From Azospirillum sp. TSA2s (GTDB lineage Bacteria > Pseudomonadota > Alphaproteobacteria > Azospirillales > Azospirillaceae), in assembly GCF_004923315.1 (NCBI RefSeq), contig NZ_CP039649.1:268501-332500 (forward strand): a stretch of DNA of 64,000 nucleotides, given 5' to 3'. Position 1 is the first letter of the stretch. Every line of letters begins with the position of its first letter. The position numbers were made by a program, and so were the translations under genes. Under the pieces are notes generated by a model, which was not told the origin of the DNA, did no database searches, and was given only the letters and a program-made list of their open reading frames with translations. Shown here piece after piece: positions 1-7,803 of this stretch.

Positions 1-954
1 GAACTGGCCGGGCGCGGCATGGGCCTCCCCATCGCCCGGCGGGAGGTGGAGCGGCTGCAGGGCAACCTGACCATCGCCGACCGGCCGGAGGGCGGCACCG
101 CCGTCACCATCGAGGTGCCGCTCAGCCTGCTCAGCCAGCGTCTGGTCTTCGTCGCCGTGCAGGATCAGATCCTGGCGATCCCGTCCGCCGATGTGGTCCG
201 GCTGCGCACCGCCACCGCCGAATCGCTGTTCTCCGGCGTCGGCACCCCGATGATCCGCATCGGCGAGGAGGAGACGCCCGTCACCTCGCTGGCCGCCCTG
301 CTGGGCATGGAGGCGCCGGTGGTGCCCACCGCCGAACGCTCGCTGGCCCTGGTGGTCGTCCGCGCGGCCGACCGGCGGCTGGCGCTGGCGGTCGACCGCT
401 TCGTCGCGACGCGCGAGACGGTGGTGACGGCGGCGGAGGAGACCGGGCTCGACAGCGGCCGCTATCTCGGCACCGTGCTGATGGACGATGGCGGGCCGGC
501 GCTGGTGCTGAACATCTCCGGCCTGATGCCGCTGCCCGGCAGCGTCCTGCCGCCCCCGGCACGACCTGCGGAAGAGGTTACCCCTGCCCGGGCGCATATC
601 CTGGTCGTCGATGACAGCATCACCACCCGCACGCTGGAAAAGAGCATCCTCGAAGCCCATGGTTATCGGGTGACGCTGTGCGTGGATGGGCGCGAGGCCC
701 TGGAGCGCCTTTCGGAAGGGATGGAGGTTGGCCTGATCATCAGCGACGTCGAGATGCCCCGGATGGACGGTTTCGCCCTGCTGCAGGCGGTGAAGGCCGA
801 CAAGCGGCTGGAGGAGATTCCGGTGATCCTCGTCACCTCGCGCGCCAGCGACGAGGACCGCGAGCGCGGCTTGCGGCTGGGGGCGGACGCCTACATCGTC
901 AAGACGCGGTTCGACCAGAACGAGCTTCTGGCCGGCATCCGGCGGCTGCTGTGA
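1..954 (+). CDS. cheA: Hybrid chemotaxis kinase CheA with C-terminal receiver (5' end cut by window)
   Basis: Open from base 1 in frame 1, so the start codon and the HPt, dimerisation and most ATPase sequence lie outside the window. What remains (317 residues) begins in the ATP-lid/G2 box (GRGMGL). A CheW-like regulatory domain follows at about residues 35-170. After a Pro-rich linker comes a receiver domain at about 198-315, with its phospho-acceptor Asp (SDVEMP) at residue 249 of the fragment, the TS motif and a Lys in KTRF. CheA enzymes autophosphorylate on histidine in response to chemoreceptor arrays. A fused receiver is typical of alternative chemosensory systems and may act as phosphate sink or internal target. 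The stop overlaps the cheB GTG start, so the two are translationally coupled. An internal ATG at 19 is not the true start. Confidence 0.9.
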   Translation, partial: ELAGRGMGLPIARREVERLQGNLTIADRPEGGTAVTIEVPLSLLSQRLVFVAVQDQILAIPSADVVRLRTATAESLFSGVGTPMIRIGEEETPVTSLAALLGMEAPVVPTAERSLALVVVRAADRRLALAVDRFVATRETVVTAAEETGLDSGRYLGTVLMDDGGPALVLNISGLMPLPGSVLPPPARPAEEVTPARAHILVVDDSITTRTLEKSILEAHGYRVTLCVDGREALERLSEGMEVGLIISDVEMPRMDGFALLQAVKADKRLEEIPVILVTSRASDEDRERGLRLGADAYIVKTRFDQNELLAGIRRLL

Positions 955-2096
955 GCGGGGCGGCGCACTCCGGACCTCCCGCCGTCGGAACCCCCACCGT
1001 CGGACACCGTCGCATCCGTGTGCTGGTGGTGGAGGACAGCCCGGTCATCCAGCAGCTTCTCAGCCACGTCATCGGCGCCGACCCTCGGCTGGAGGTGGCG
1101 GGCATCGCCTCCAGCGGCGAGCAGGCGCTGCGCATGATCGAGAAGAACGCCCCCGACGTGGTGTCGCTCGACATCCGCCTGCCGGGCATCGACGGCTTCG
1201 AGGTGACCAGCCGCATCATGCGGCAGAATCCGCTGCCGATCGTGGTGGTGGCGTCCGATGTGCGCGACCTCGACATCCCGATGCGGGCTCTGCAGGCCGG
1301 CGCCCTGGCGGTGGTGGAAAAGCCGGGCAGCATGGCGCGCGCCGACTACCAGACGGTGGCGCACCATCTCTGCACCCAGCTGGTCATCATGAGCCAGGTG
1401 AAGGTCATCCGCCACCGCATCACCGCGCGGGCCGCCCGTTCTTCCAGCGTCCCCGGCGAAACCCCATCGCCGGACGGCCGCCTGCCCGAGGCGGCGGTGA
1501 CGGCCGACGGCCGCATCCGCCGCTTCCGCGGGCTGGGCCTCGTCGCCTCCACCGGCGGGCCGGCGGCGCTGGCGAAAGTCCTGAAGGAGCTGCCGGCCGC
1601 CTTTCCGCTGCCGGTCTTCGTCGTCCAGCATATGGGCGCCCCCTTCATGGAGGGCTTCGCCAACTGGCTGGGCACCGTTTCCCCGCTGCCGGTGCAACTG
1701 GGCGAGGCGGGGGTGAAGCCGCGGCCCGGCACGGTTTATGTGGCGCCGGGCGACCGGCACATGCTGGTGGACAACGGCGGCATCCGCCTGTCCGGCGACC
1801 CGATGGTGTGCGGCCAGCGCCCGTCGGGCGAGGTGCTGTTCCAGTCGATGGCGCGCGCCTATGGCGCCTCCGGCATCGGCGTGCTGCTGACCGGCATGGG
1901 AGAGGATGGAGCGAGGGGACTGGTGGACATGTATCGGGCGGGGGCCTACACGATTGCCGAACACGCCTCCACGGCGGTGATCCACAGCATGCCGGGCACC
2001 GCCGTGCGCCTGGGCGGCGCCGTGGAGGAACTGCCTCTCGACCGGGTGGCCGGACGGCTGCTGCAACTGACCTCCGACGAGAAGATGGCGCCATGA
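951..2096 (+). CDS. cheB: Chemotaxis response regulator protein-glutamate methylesterase CheB
   Basis: CheB demethylates and deamidates chemoreceptor glutamates to reset adaptation. From the GTG at 951 the protein is 381 aa, a normal CheB length. The receiver spans about residues 16-135 with phospho-acceptor Asp74 (SLDIRLPG). The linker runs to about 185. The C-terminal methylesterase carries the catalytic triad Ser200 (VASTGG), His227 (VVQHM) and Asp319 (GMGEDG). I chose GTG 951 because it overlaps the preceding TGA (GTGA) and starts right before the receiver; the longer open frame back to 678 lies inside cheA and is a shadow. Its ATGA overlap with the next gene indicates one operon. Confidence 0.95.
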   Translation: MSGAAHSGPPAVGTPTVGHRRIRVLVVEDSPVIQQLLSHVIGADPRLEVAGIASSGEQALRMIEKNAPDVVSLDIRLPGIDGFEVTSRIMRQNPLPIVVVASDVRDLDIPMRALQAGALAVVEKPGSMARADYQTVAHHLCTQLVIMSQVKVIRHRITARAARSSSVPGETPSPDGRLPEAAVTADGRIRRFRGLGLVASTGGPAALAKVLKELPAAFPLPVFVVQHMGAPFMEGFANWLGTVSPLPVQLGEAGVKPRPGTVYVAPGDRHMLVDNGGIRLSGDPMVCGQRPSGEVLFQSMARAYGASGIGVLLTGMGEDGARGLVDMYRAGAYTIAEHASTAVIHSMPGTAVRLGGAVEELPLDRVAGRLLQLTSDEKMAP

Positions 2097-2860
2097 ACGG
2101 ACTCCGCAGCCTGGTGGTCATGGGTTCCCAGACGCAGGGGCTTCTGCTGAAGCTTCTGCTGGAGGAACGCGGCGTCGAGACCGTCTGCGTCGACGGCGTG
2201 GAACCGGCCCTGGCCGAGATCGCCGGCAATCCGCAGGATCTGCTGATCGTCGAGGGCGAGCTTGCCCGCCCCACCGGCCTCGCCGACCTGCGCGCGCGCA
2301 GCGACGCCGCCGTCATGGTGCTCGGCCGCGGCGAGGGGGAGCACGACCCCTCCGACCCCAAGGCGCTGGTGGTGGAGGCCTGCGCGCTGCTGGAGCGGCG
2401 CAGCGCACCGCCGACCGTGCCGGAGATCTTCCGCCGCGCCCATATCCTGATCGTCGACGACAGCGCGACCTACCGCGAGTTCCTGCGCGCCGAACTGGAG
2501 CAGGAGGGCTGCACCGTCACCGCCGCCCGCAATGCCGACGAGGCGGTGGCGGCGCTGGCCGGCGGCGGGCTCGACTGCGTCATCCTCGACCTCGTGATGC
2601 CGGGCACCAGCGGCACCCAGCTCTGCGAACGATTCGACAGGTTCCGGCGCCAGCGCGGCCTGTTCTTCCAAATCGTCATCCTGACCAGCCAGGACGACGA
2701 GGAACAACTGATGATCAGTTTGAACGCCGGTGCCGACGATTTCGTCGGCAAGGCGCAGGAGATGGATGTCCTGAAGACCCGGCTGATGGCGCTTCTGCGT
2801 CGGAAATACTTCGTGGAGGATCATCTGATGCGGCGACCTCGGCCAGCACCTTCCGCATAG
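2093..2860 (+). CDS. Tandem pseudo-receiver/receiver response regulator
   Basis: The protein is 255 aa with no output domain. Residues 5-100 look like a receiver fold (LVVMGS at the start) but the acidic phosphorylation site is missing: the position reads LIVEGEL. Residues 118-245 are a complete receiver with the acidic pocket (IVDDS), phospho-acceptor Asp166 (ILDLVMPG), TS motif (LTSQ) and Lys (VGKAQ). Its ATG overlaps the cheB stop (ATGA). It is probably a phosphorylation-dependent adaptor or sink for the hybrid CheA or for the hybrid kinase that follows. The architecture recalls PleD minus the GGDEF domain, but no GGDEF is present. The partner is inferred from position only. Confidence 0.85.
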   Translation: MNGLRSLVVMGSQTQGLLLKLLLEERGVETVCVDGVEPALAEIAGNPQDLLIVEGELARPTGLADLRARSDAAVMVLGRGEGEHDPSDPKALVVEACALLERRSAPPTVPEIFRRAHILIVDDSATYREFLRAELEQEGCTVTAARNADEAVAALAGGGLDCVILDLVMPGTSGTQLCERFDRFRRQRGLFFQIVILTSQDDEEQLMISLNAGADDFVGKAQEMDVLKTRLMALLRRKYFVEDHLMRRPRPAPSA

Positions 2861-2880
2861 GAAGGGAGTAGAGCCATCGT

Positions 2881-4638
2881 GTGATTTCGGAAGCCGCTTT
2901 GTCCGTTTATTCTCTGCGGGATTTTCGAAACTGTCCGACGGTCTATCCGGTGCCGGTGCCGATTACGATGGCGATCAGCCTCCAGCCGTTCCACGACACT
3001 CCGATCCCCGCCCCGATCTCCGGCGACACCGATGTGAGAGACTCCGACGCGATGCACCGATCTTCGGCCACCCCAATGTCTCCGACCGATCTGCGCTATC
3101 GCGAGTGTCTCGACAACGCACGGCGCGTCTGCGCGGCCGGGACGGTGCCGACCATGCTGGTGATCGGCGGGCCGGAGATGGCCGCCGTCCGCTGCAACGA
3201 GGCGCTGGCCTCCCTGCTCAACCATCCGCGCGCCGCCACCCGCGACGAGAGCGGGCCGACCCTGCTGCCCGGCGGCTGGCCGGCGGTGGCCGACGCGCTG
3301 CGCCCGCTCTACGGGGTAGGAGGCGCCGACGGCCCTGCCACGCCGCCCGACGGCGCCGCGCTGCAGTTGCCGACCGAACCGCCGCTGAGCCTGCGCGCCA
3401 CGCCGCTGCTGGTCGACGGCCGCGTGGTCGGGGTGCTGGCGACGGCGACGCTGGACGGCGCCATCGCGAAGCTGGAGGAGGCGATGCGGGCGGAAGTGGC
3501 GCGCACCACGGCGGCGCGCTCCCGCTTCCTCGCCTCGGCCAGCCACGACCTGCGCCAGCCCTTCCAGGCGATGCGCCTGTTCCTCGACGCGCTGACCACC
3601 CAGGTGGAGGGCAACGCGCGGGCGACCCGCACCGCCGGCATGCTGGCCAACGCGATGACGGCGGGCGAGCAGCTGCTGAACGCCCTGCTCGACATCTCGA
3701 CGCTGGATGCCGGCACGGTGGAGGCCGACCTGCAGCCGGTGTCGCTCGACGCGCTTCTGCAATCGCTGGCCGATGAATTCCGTCCCCAGGCGGAGGAGAA
3801 GGGGCTGCGCCTGCGCGTCCATCTGCCCTGTCGGGCATTCACCCGCAGCGACCCGATCCTGCTCGGCCGCATCGTCCGCAACCTGCTGGCCAACGCCATC
3901 CGCTACACCCAGCGCGGCGGCATCCTGCTGGGATTGCGCAAGCGCGACGGGCACTGGCGGATCGAGGTGTGGGACACCGGCTTCGGCATTCCGCAGGACA
4001 AGCTGGACGTCATCTTCGACGAGTTCCACCAGCTGACCAACCCGGCCCGCGACCCGACGCGCGGTCTCGGCCTCGGCCTCGCCATCGTGCGGCGCCTGTC
4101 GGTTCTGCTGAGCGCGCCCATCGACGTGCGGTCGCGCTCCGGCCGCGGCTCGGTCTTCGCCGTCACCGTCGACCGCCTGGAGGGGGAGGAGGCGCTCGCC
4201 GACACCCAGTCCGCGACGGCGTCGGCCGATCAGGCGGCGGCAGTCCCGTTGGACGGCATGCGCATCCTGGTGGTGGACGACGACAGCATGGTGCTGTCCG
4301 GCCTGCTGCTGACCCTGGAAAGCTGGGGCTGCGCCTTCGTCTCCGCATCCAACATGCGCGAGGTCTTCGCCGCGGTCGATGGGCTGGAGGGTCCGCCCGA
4401 CGCCATCCTGACCGACCTGCGCCTGCCGGGAAAGGTCTCCGGCTTCGACGTGATCGACCGTGTGCGCAAGCTGTTCAAGGCCGACATCCCGGCGGTGGTC
4501 CTGACCGGCGAGACGGCGCCCGAATCCCTGCTGGAGGGCCAGCGCCGCGGCTGCGCCTTCCTGCACAAACCGCTCCACCCCGGGGAGTTGCGCCGCGTGC
4601 TGGAGGAGGTCAGGCGGGACGGGACGGCGGGCTGCTGA
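2881..4638 (+). CDS. Hybrid sensor histidine kinase with C-terminal receiver
   Basis: The 585-residue protein has an N-terminal region of about 195 residues with a possible PAS-like sensor (residues 75-195) and no convincing membrane segment, so it is probably cytoplasmic. A short coiled coil precedes the H-box (ASHDLRQP, His222). The ATPase core has an N-box (NLLANAIRYT) and G-boxes (DTGFGIP, GLGLGLAI). The receiver at about 460-580 has phospho-acceptor Asp512 (LTDLRLPG). The GTG at 2881 follows a GGAAGGGAG stretch 12 nt upstream; ATG 2968 (Met30) is an alternative start. It lies 20 nt after the response regulator and ends the chemosensory operon, so phosphorelay to the tandem regulator is plausible. 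Confidence 0.9.
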   Translation: MISEAALSVYSLRDFRNCPTVYPVPVPITMAISLQPFHDTPIPAPISGDTDVRDSDAMHRSSATPMSPTDLRYRECLDNARRVCAAGTVPTMLVIGGPEMAAVRCNEALASLLNHPRAATRDESGPTLLPGGWPAVADALRPLYGVGGADGPATPPDGAALQLPTEPPLSLRATPLLVDGRVVGVLATATLDGAIAKLEEAMRAEVARTTAARSRFLASASHDLRQPFQAMRLFLDALTTQVEGNARATRTAGMLANAMTAGEQLLNALLDISTLDAGTVEADLQPVSLDALLQSLADEFRPQAEEKGLRLRVHLPCRAFTRSDPILLGRIVRNLLANAIRYTQRGGILLGLRKRDGHWRIEVWDTGFGIPQDKLDVIFDEFHQLTNPARDPTRGLGLGLAIVRRLSVLLSAPIDVRSRSGRGSVFAVTVDRLEGEEALADTQSATASADQAAAVPLDGMRILVVDDDSMVLSGLLLTLESWGCAFVSASNMREVFAAVDGLEGPPDAILTDLRLPGKVSGFDVIDRVRKLFKADIPAVVLTGETAPESLLEGQRRGCAFLHKPLHPGELRRVLEEVRRDGTAGC

Positions 4639-4660
4639 CCATCCCCCTCAATCCCGCCCC

Positions 4661-5719
4661 TCAATCCCTGGGCGGGCTCTGCAGGTACAGCACCAGCAGC
4701 CGCACCAGGCTTTCCAGCGCGTCGGCATGGATGCGCTCGTAGCCGTGCGAGGCGTCGATGCCGAAGCAGACCAGTGCGGTGCGGATGTCGTTGCCGGCCT
4801 CGATGGCCGATGCGCTGTCGCAGCGGTAATAGCGGAAGACGTCGCGCTGGTGCGGGATGTTCTGCGCTTGGCACAGCGCGATCAGCGAATGGGTCAGCGC
4901 CATGTCGAAGGGGCCGGTGCTGTCGGCCATGGCGATGGTGACGCCGAATTCGCTGCTGTTCTGGCCGGGGGCGGTGGTGCCGTTGTCGATGGTCACCATC
5001 TCCGCCACGTCCTGATGCAGGATCGACGAGGCGCCCGACCCGACCTCTTCGGAGATCGTGAACAGCAGGTGGCAATCGACCGGCAGGGCGGCCCCGGCAT
5101 CGACCACCGCCTTCGCCGCGCCCAGCATCACCGCCACCCCCGCCTTGTCGTCGAGATGGCGGGAGACGATGTAGCCGTTCTCCAGGAATTCCGGCTGCGG
5201 GTCGATGGCGACGATGTCGCCGATGTTGAAGCCGCGCTCCTCCAAATCCTGCCGGCTGGCGACCGGGGCATCGACGCGCAGTTCCACCTGTTGCCAGGTG
5301 ACCGGCTGGGTGTCGACCTCCTTGTTGAAGGTGTGGCCAGACGCCTTCAGCGGCAGGATGGTGCCGCGCCACGGGCCGCGGTCGGTCAGCACGGTGCAGC
5401 GCGCCCCCTCGGCGAAGCGCGACGACCAGTGGCCGATCGGCACCAGCTCCATCCGGCCATTGTCCTTCAGCATCTTCACCTGGGCGCCCAGCGTGTCGAC
5501 ATGGGCGACCAGCGCCCGGTCCGGGCTGGCCCGCACCCCCTTCAGGTCGGCGCGGATGGCGCCGCGCCGCGTCAGCTCATAGGGGATGCCGATCCGCTCC
5601 AGCTCGGCACAACACAGCCGCACCACGTCGGTGGTGTATCCGGTCGGGCTCGGCGTGGTCAGCAGCCGGTAGAGGACGTCGGTGACATAGCCCATGTCGA
5701 TGGGCAGCGGCACGGCCAT
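4661..5719 (-). CDS. M42-family metallopeptidase of the NAGGN osmoprotectant system
   Basis: This 352-aa cytoplasmic zinc/cobalt aminopeptidase-like enzyme carries the M42 ligands: His in LVAHVDT, Asp in RHLDDKAG, the catalytic/ligand Glu pair in TISEEVGSG, Asp in VTIDNG and a late His in DASHGYER. M42 peptidases of this subfamily accompany N-acetylglutaminylglutamine amide synthesis genes; the likely role is hydrolysis or turnover of the dipeptide osmolyte, but the substrate is inferred from context. The ATG at 5719 has an AGGAGG ribosome site about 9 nt upstream. It is the third gene of the operon, separated from the synthetase by 199 nt that hold a mosaic palindromic repeat. Confidence 0.88.
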   Translation of the reverse strand: MAVPLPIDMGYVTDVLYRLLTTPSPTGYTTDVVRLCCAELERIGIPYELTRRGAIRADLKGVRASPDRALVAHVDTLGAQVKMLKDNGRMELVPIGHWSSRFAEGARCTVLTDRGPWRGTILPLKASGHTFNKEVDTQPVTWQQVELRVDAPVASRQDLEERGFNIGDIVAIDPQPEFLENGYIVSRHLDDKAGVAVMLGAAKAVVDAGAALPVDCHLLFTISEEVGSGASSILHQDVAEMVTIDNGTTAPGQNSSEFGVTIAMADSTGPFDMALTHSLIALCQAQNIPHQRDVFRYYRCDSASAIEAGNDIRTALVCFGIDASHGYERIHADALESLVRLLVLYLQSPPRD

Positions 5720-5753
5720 GGTTGGGTTTTCCTCCTGCTGGTGCCAGCACTTG

Positions 5754-5931
5754 CCCCCACCCCAGCCCTCCCCCGCTCTCAGCGGACCTATGGTCCGCCT
5801 GCCGCGTCAGCACAAAGCATAGCTTTGTGCGAGAGCTGGGCGGGGGAGGGGGTTGGTGCTGATGCGGGAGAGCGGCGGAAGTCCCTCCCCCGCCCAGCGG
5901 GGGAGGTTAGGTGGGGGTCTAACTCCCCCTC
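5754..5931. repeat. Mosaic palindromic intergenic repeat (CTCCCCC/GGGGGAG type)
   Basis: Outer arms (CCCCAGCCCTCCCCCGC and its near-complement near 5835) enclose two inner hairpins: GCGGACC/GGTCCGC around 5797-5813 and GCACAAAG/CTTTGTGC around 5817-5838. A second shorter palindrome follows (5885-5915). The same inner modules, with a shared GCGTCA joint, recur near 22380. It lies between the NAGGN synthetase and the peptidase and touches the 3' end of the synthetase gene. Confidence 0.75.
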
Positions 5932-7691
5932 AAAGCACCCCCCCGCGTCTGGGGAAACAGCAGATCGACGAATCGTTCCGCCGTCGGCTGCGGTTCGTGG
6001 TTGGCGAGGCCCGGCCGCTCGTTCGCCTCGATGAAGACGTAGCCCGGCCGGTCGGGCGATTCGACCAGCAGGTCGAACCCCACAACCGGAATGTCCAGCG
6101 CGCGGGCGGCCACCGTCGCCACCTCCACCAGTTCCGGGTGCAGGCAGTCGGTCACGTCGTGGATCGTCCCGCCGGTGTGCAGGTTCGCCGTCTTGCGCAC
6201 CGGCAGCACCTCGCCGGCCGGCAGCACGTCGTCCAGGCTCTTGCCGGCGGCGGCGAGGCAGCGGTCGGTCTCCGCGTCCATCGGGATGTGGCTTTCCCCG
6301 CCGGTGGCGGCGGCGCGGCGGCGGCTTTGCGCCTCGATCAGTTCGCGCACGCTGTGGGTGCCGTCGCCCGTGACCTCGGCCGGGCGGCGCACCGCGGCGG
6401 CCACCACCCTCTTGTCGATGACGATGATCCGCAGATCCTGCCCTTCGCAGAACCGCTCCAGCAGCACCGTGTCGCAATGCTGGCGGGCCGCCGCGATGGC
6501 CTGCTCCATCGTCTCGGCGTCGCGCACGTCGACCGTGATGCCGCGTCCCTGCTCGCCGCGCGCCGGCTTGACCACGACGCGGCCATGCGTCGCCAGGAAT
6601 GCGGCGTTCTCCTCCGCGCTTCCCGCCACCACCTGGGCCGGCACCTTCAGCATGGCGCGCTCCAGCACGCGCCGGGTCACCGCCTTGTCGTCGCAGCGGC
6701 TCATGGCGACGGCGCTGGTCAGCTCGCTCAGCGATTCGCGGCAGACCACGCTGCGCCCGCCCCAGGTCAGGCAGAAATAGCCGGCCTCGGCATCCACCAC
6801 ATCGACGCCGATGCCGCGCCGCCGCGCCTCGTTGACGATGATGGTGGCATAGGGGTTCAGCCGCTCGCCCGGCTGCGGGCCGGTGAACAGCCGCTCGTTG
6901 ATCGGGTTCTTGGTCTTCAGCGCGAAGGTCGGAATCCGGCGGAAATTCAGCTTCTCGTACAGCGCGATGGCGTTCTCGTTGTCATGCAGCACCGACAGGT
7001 CGAGGAAAGCCCGCCCGCGCGCCTGCACATGCTCCGCCACCGTGCGGACCAGCGTCTCTCCGATCCCCGGAAACGACGCCTGCGGATCGACCGCCAGGCA
7101 CCACAGCGAGCTGCCGTTCTCCGGATCGCCATAGGCGTGGGCGTGGTCGACCGCCGTCACCGATCCGATCACCTCGCCGGTGGCATCGTCGCAGGCGACG
7201 AAATGGGTCAGCACCCGGCTGTTGCGCGACGCCACCAGGAAGGAGGAGGAGACCGGGACCATCCGCCGCCGGGCATAGATGCGCTGCACCCCCTCGGCGT
7301 CCTCGCGCGTGCGCAGCCGGCGGACGCTGTAGCCCTTCGGCCGCCGCCGCGACGGCCGGTAATCGGTCAGCCACAGGCGGAAGGTGTGGGAGGGGTCGAG
7401 GAACAGTTCCTGCGGCGCGCGCGACAGGGCGACATGCGGGTCCTGCAGATAGAACACGATGTCGCGGGTGCCCGGCGCCTCCTGCCGCAACGTCTCGATC
7501 ATGCGGTCGAGATCGTCGAAGGTGTGGGCGAAGATCAGCCGGCCCCACCCGCAATCCACCACCACGTCGGCGCGCGGCGCGTCGGCCTCCGTCTCTCCCG
7601 CCGGCGGACGGCCGGTATAGCGCCGGGTGTGGCGCAGGGTGGCGCTGGCGGCGCGTTCCAGCCGGTGCGGTTTCACGCGGGCGTAGCTCAT
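5919..7691 (-). CDS. ngg: N-acetylglutaminylglutamine synthetase (GNAT + ATP-grasp fusion)
   Basis: The 590-aa bifunctional enzyme is proposed to acetylate glutamine and ligate a second glutamine, giving the osmolyte precursor N-acetylglutaminylglutamine. Residues 120-275 form a GNAT acetyltransferase (RRLRTREDAEGV, then GIGETLVRTV, then LHDNENAIALYEKLNFRR). Residues 300-585 form an ATP-grasp ligase like the cyanophycin synthetase C-terminal half (VVVKPARGEQGRGI, RIIVIDKRVVAA, GFDLLVESP, EANERPGL). Length and two-domain order match the family. The start has a strong AGGGGG site 6 nt upstream. It follows the amidotransferase gene by 112 nt. Family assignment is firm; the chemistry is from known homologues. 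Confidence 0.93.
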   Translation of the reverse strand: MSYARVKPHRLERAASATLRHTRRYTGRPPAGETEADAPRADVVVDCGWGRLIFAHTFDDLDRMIETLRQEAPGTRDIVFYLQDPHVALSRAPQELFLDPSHTFRLWLTDYRPSRRRPKGYSVRRLRTREDAEGVQRIYARRRMVPVSSSFLVASRNSRVLTHFVACDDATGEVIGSVTAVDHAHAYGDPENGSSLWCLAVDPQASFPGIGETLVRTVAEHVQARGRAFLDLSVLHDNENAIALYEKLNFRRIPTFALKTKNPINERLFTGPQPGERLNPYATIIVNEARRRGIGVDVVDAEAGYFCLTWGGRSVVCRESLSELTSAVAMSRCDDKAVTRRVLERAMLKVPAQVVAGSAEENAAFLATHGRVVVKPARGEQGRGITVDVRDAETMEQAIAAARQHCDTVLLERFCEGQDLRIIVIDKRVVAAAVRRPAEVTGDGTHSVRELIEAQSRRRAAATGGESHIPMDAETDRCLAAAGKSLDDVLPAGEVLPVRKTANLHTGGTIHDVTDCLHPELVEVATVAARALDIPVVGFDLLVESPDRPGYVFIEANERPGLANHEPQPTAERFVDLLFPQTRGGALRGS

Positions 7692-7803
7692 GGAATCCCC
7701 CTGATCGTCGGATGCGGCTCCTCGCTCGGAAAACGCCGCCGGACGCGGATCGGTCCCGCGCCCGGTCGGTACCGGCGGAGCGTTCTTCGTTTGGAATGGC
7801 CGC

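Noticed and set aside
678..950. Long upstream extension of the cheB frame
   Set aside because: It overlaps the CheA receiver in another frame and has no receiver or esterase sequence; GTG 951 overlaps the cheA stop and begins right before the CheB receiver.
2821..4578. Long minus-strand frame (585 codons) opposite the hybrid kinase
   Set aside because: Antisense shadow typical of high-GC genes; its translation is Arg/Gln/His-rich without any domain. The same applies to long antisense frames opposite the molybdenum subunit, the permease, the Mfd-like gene and the sulfate operon.
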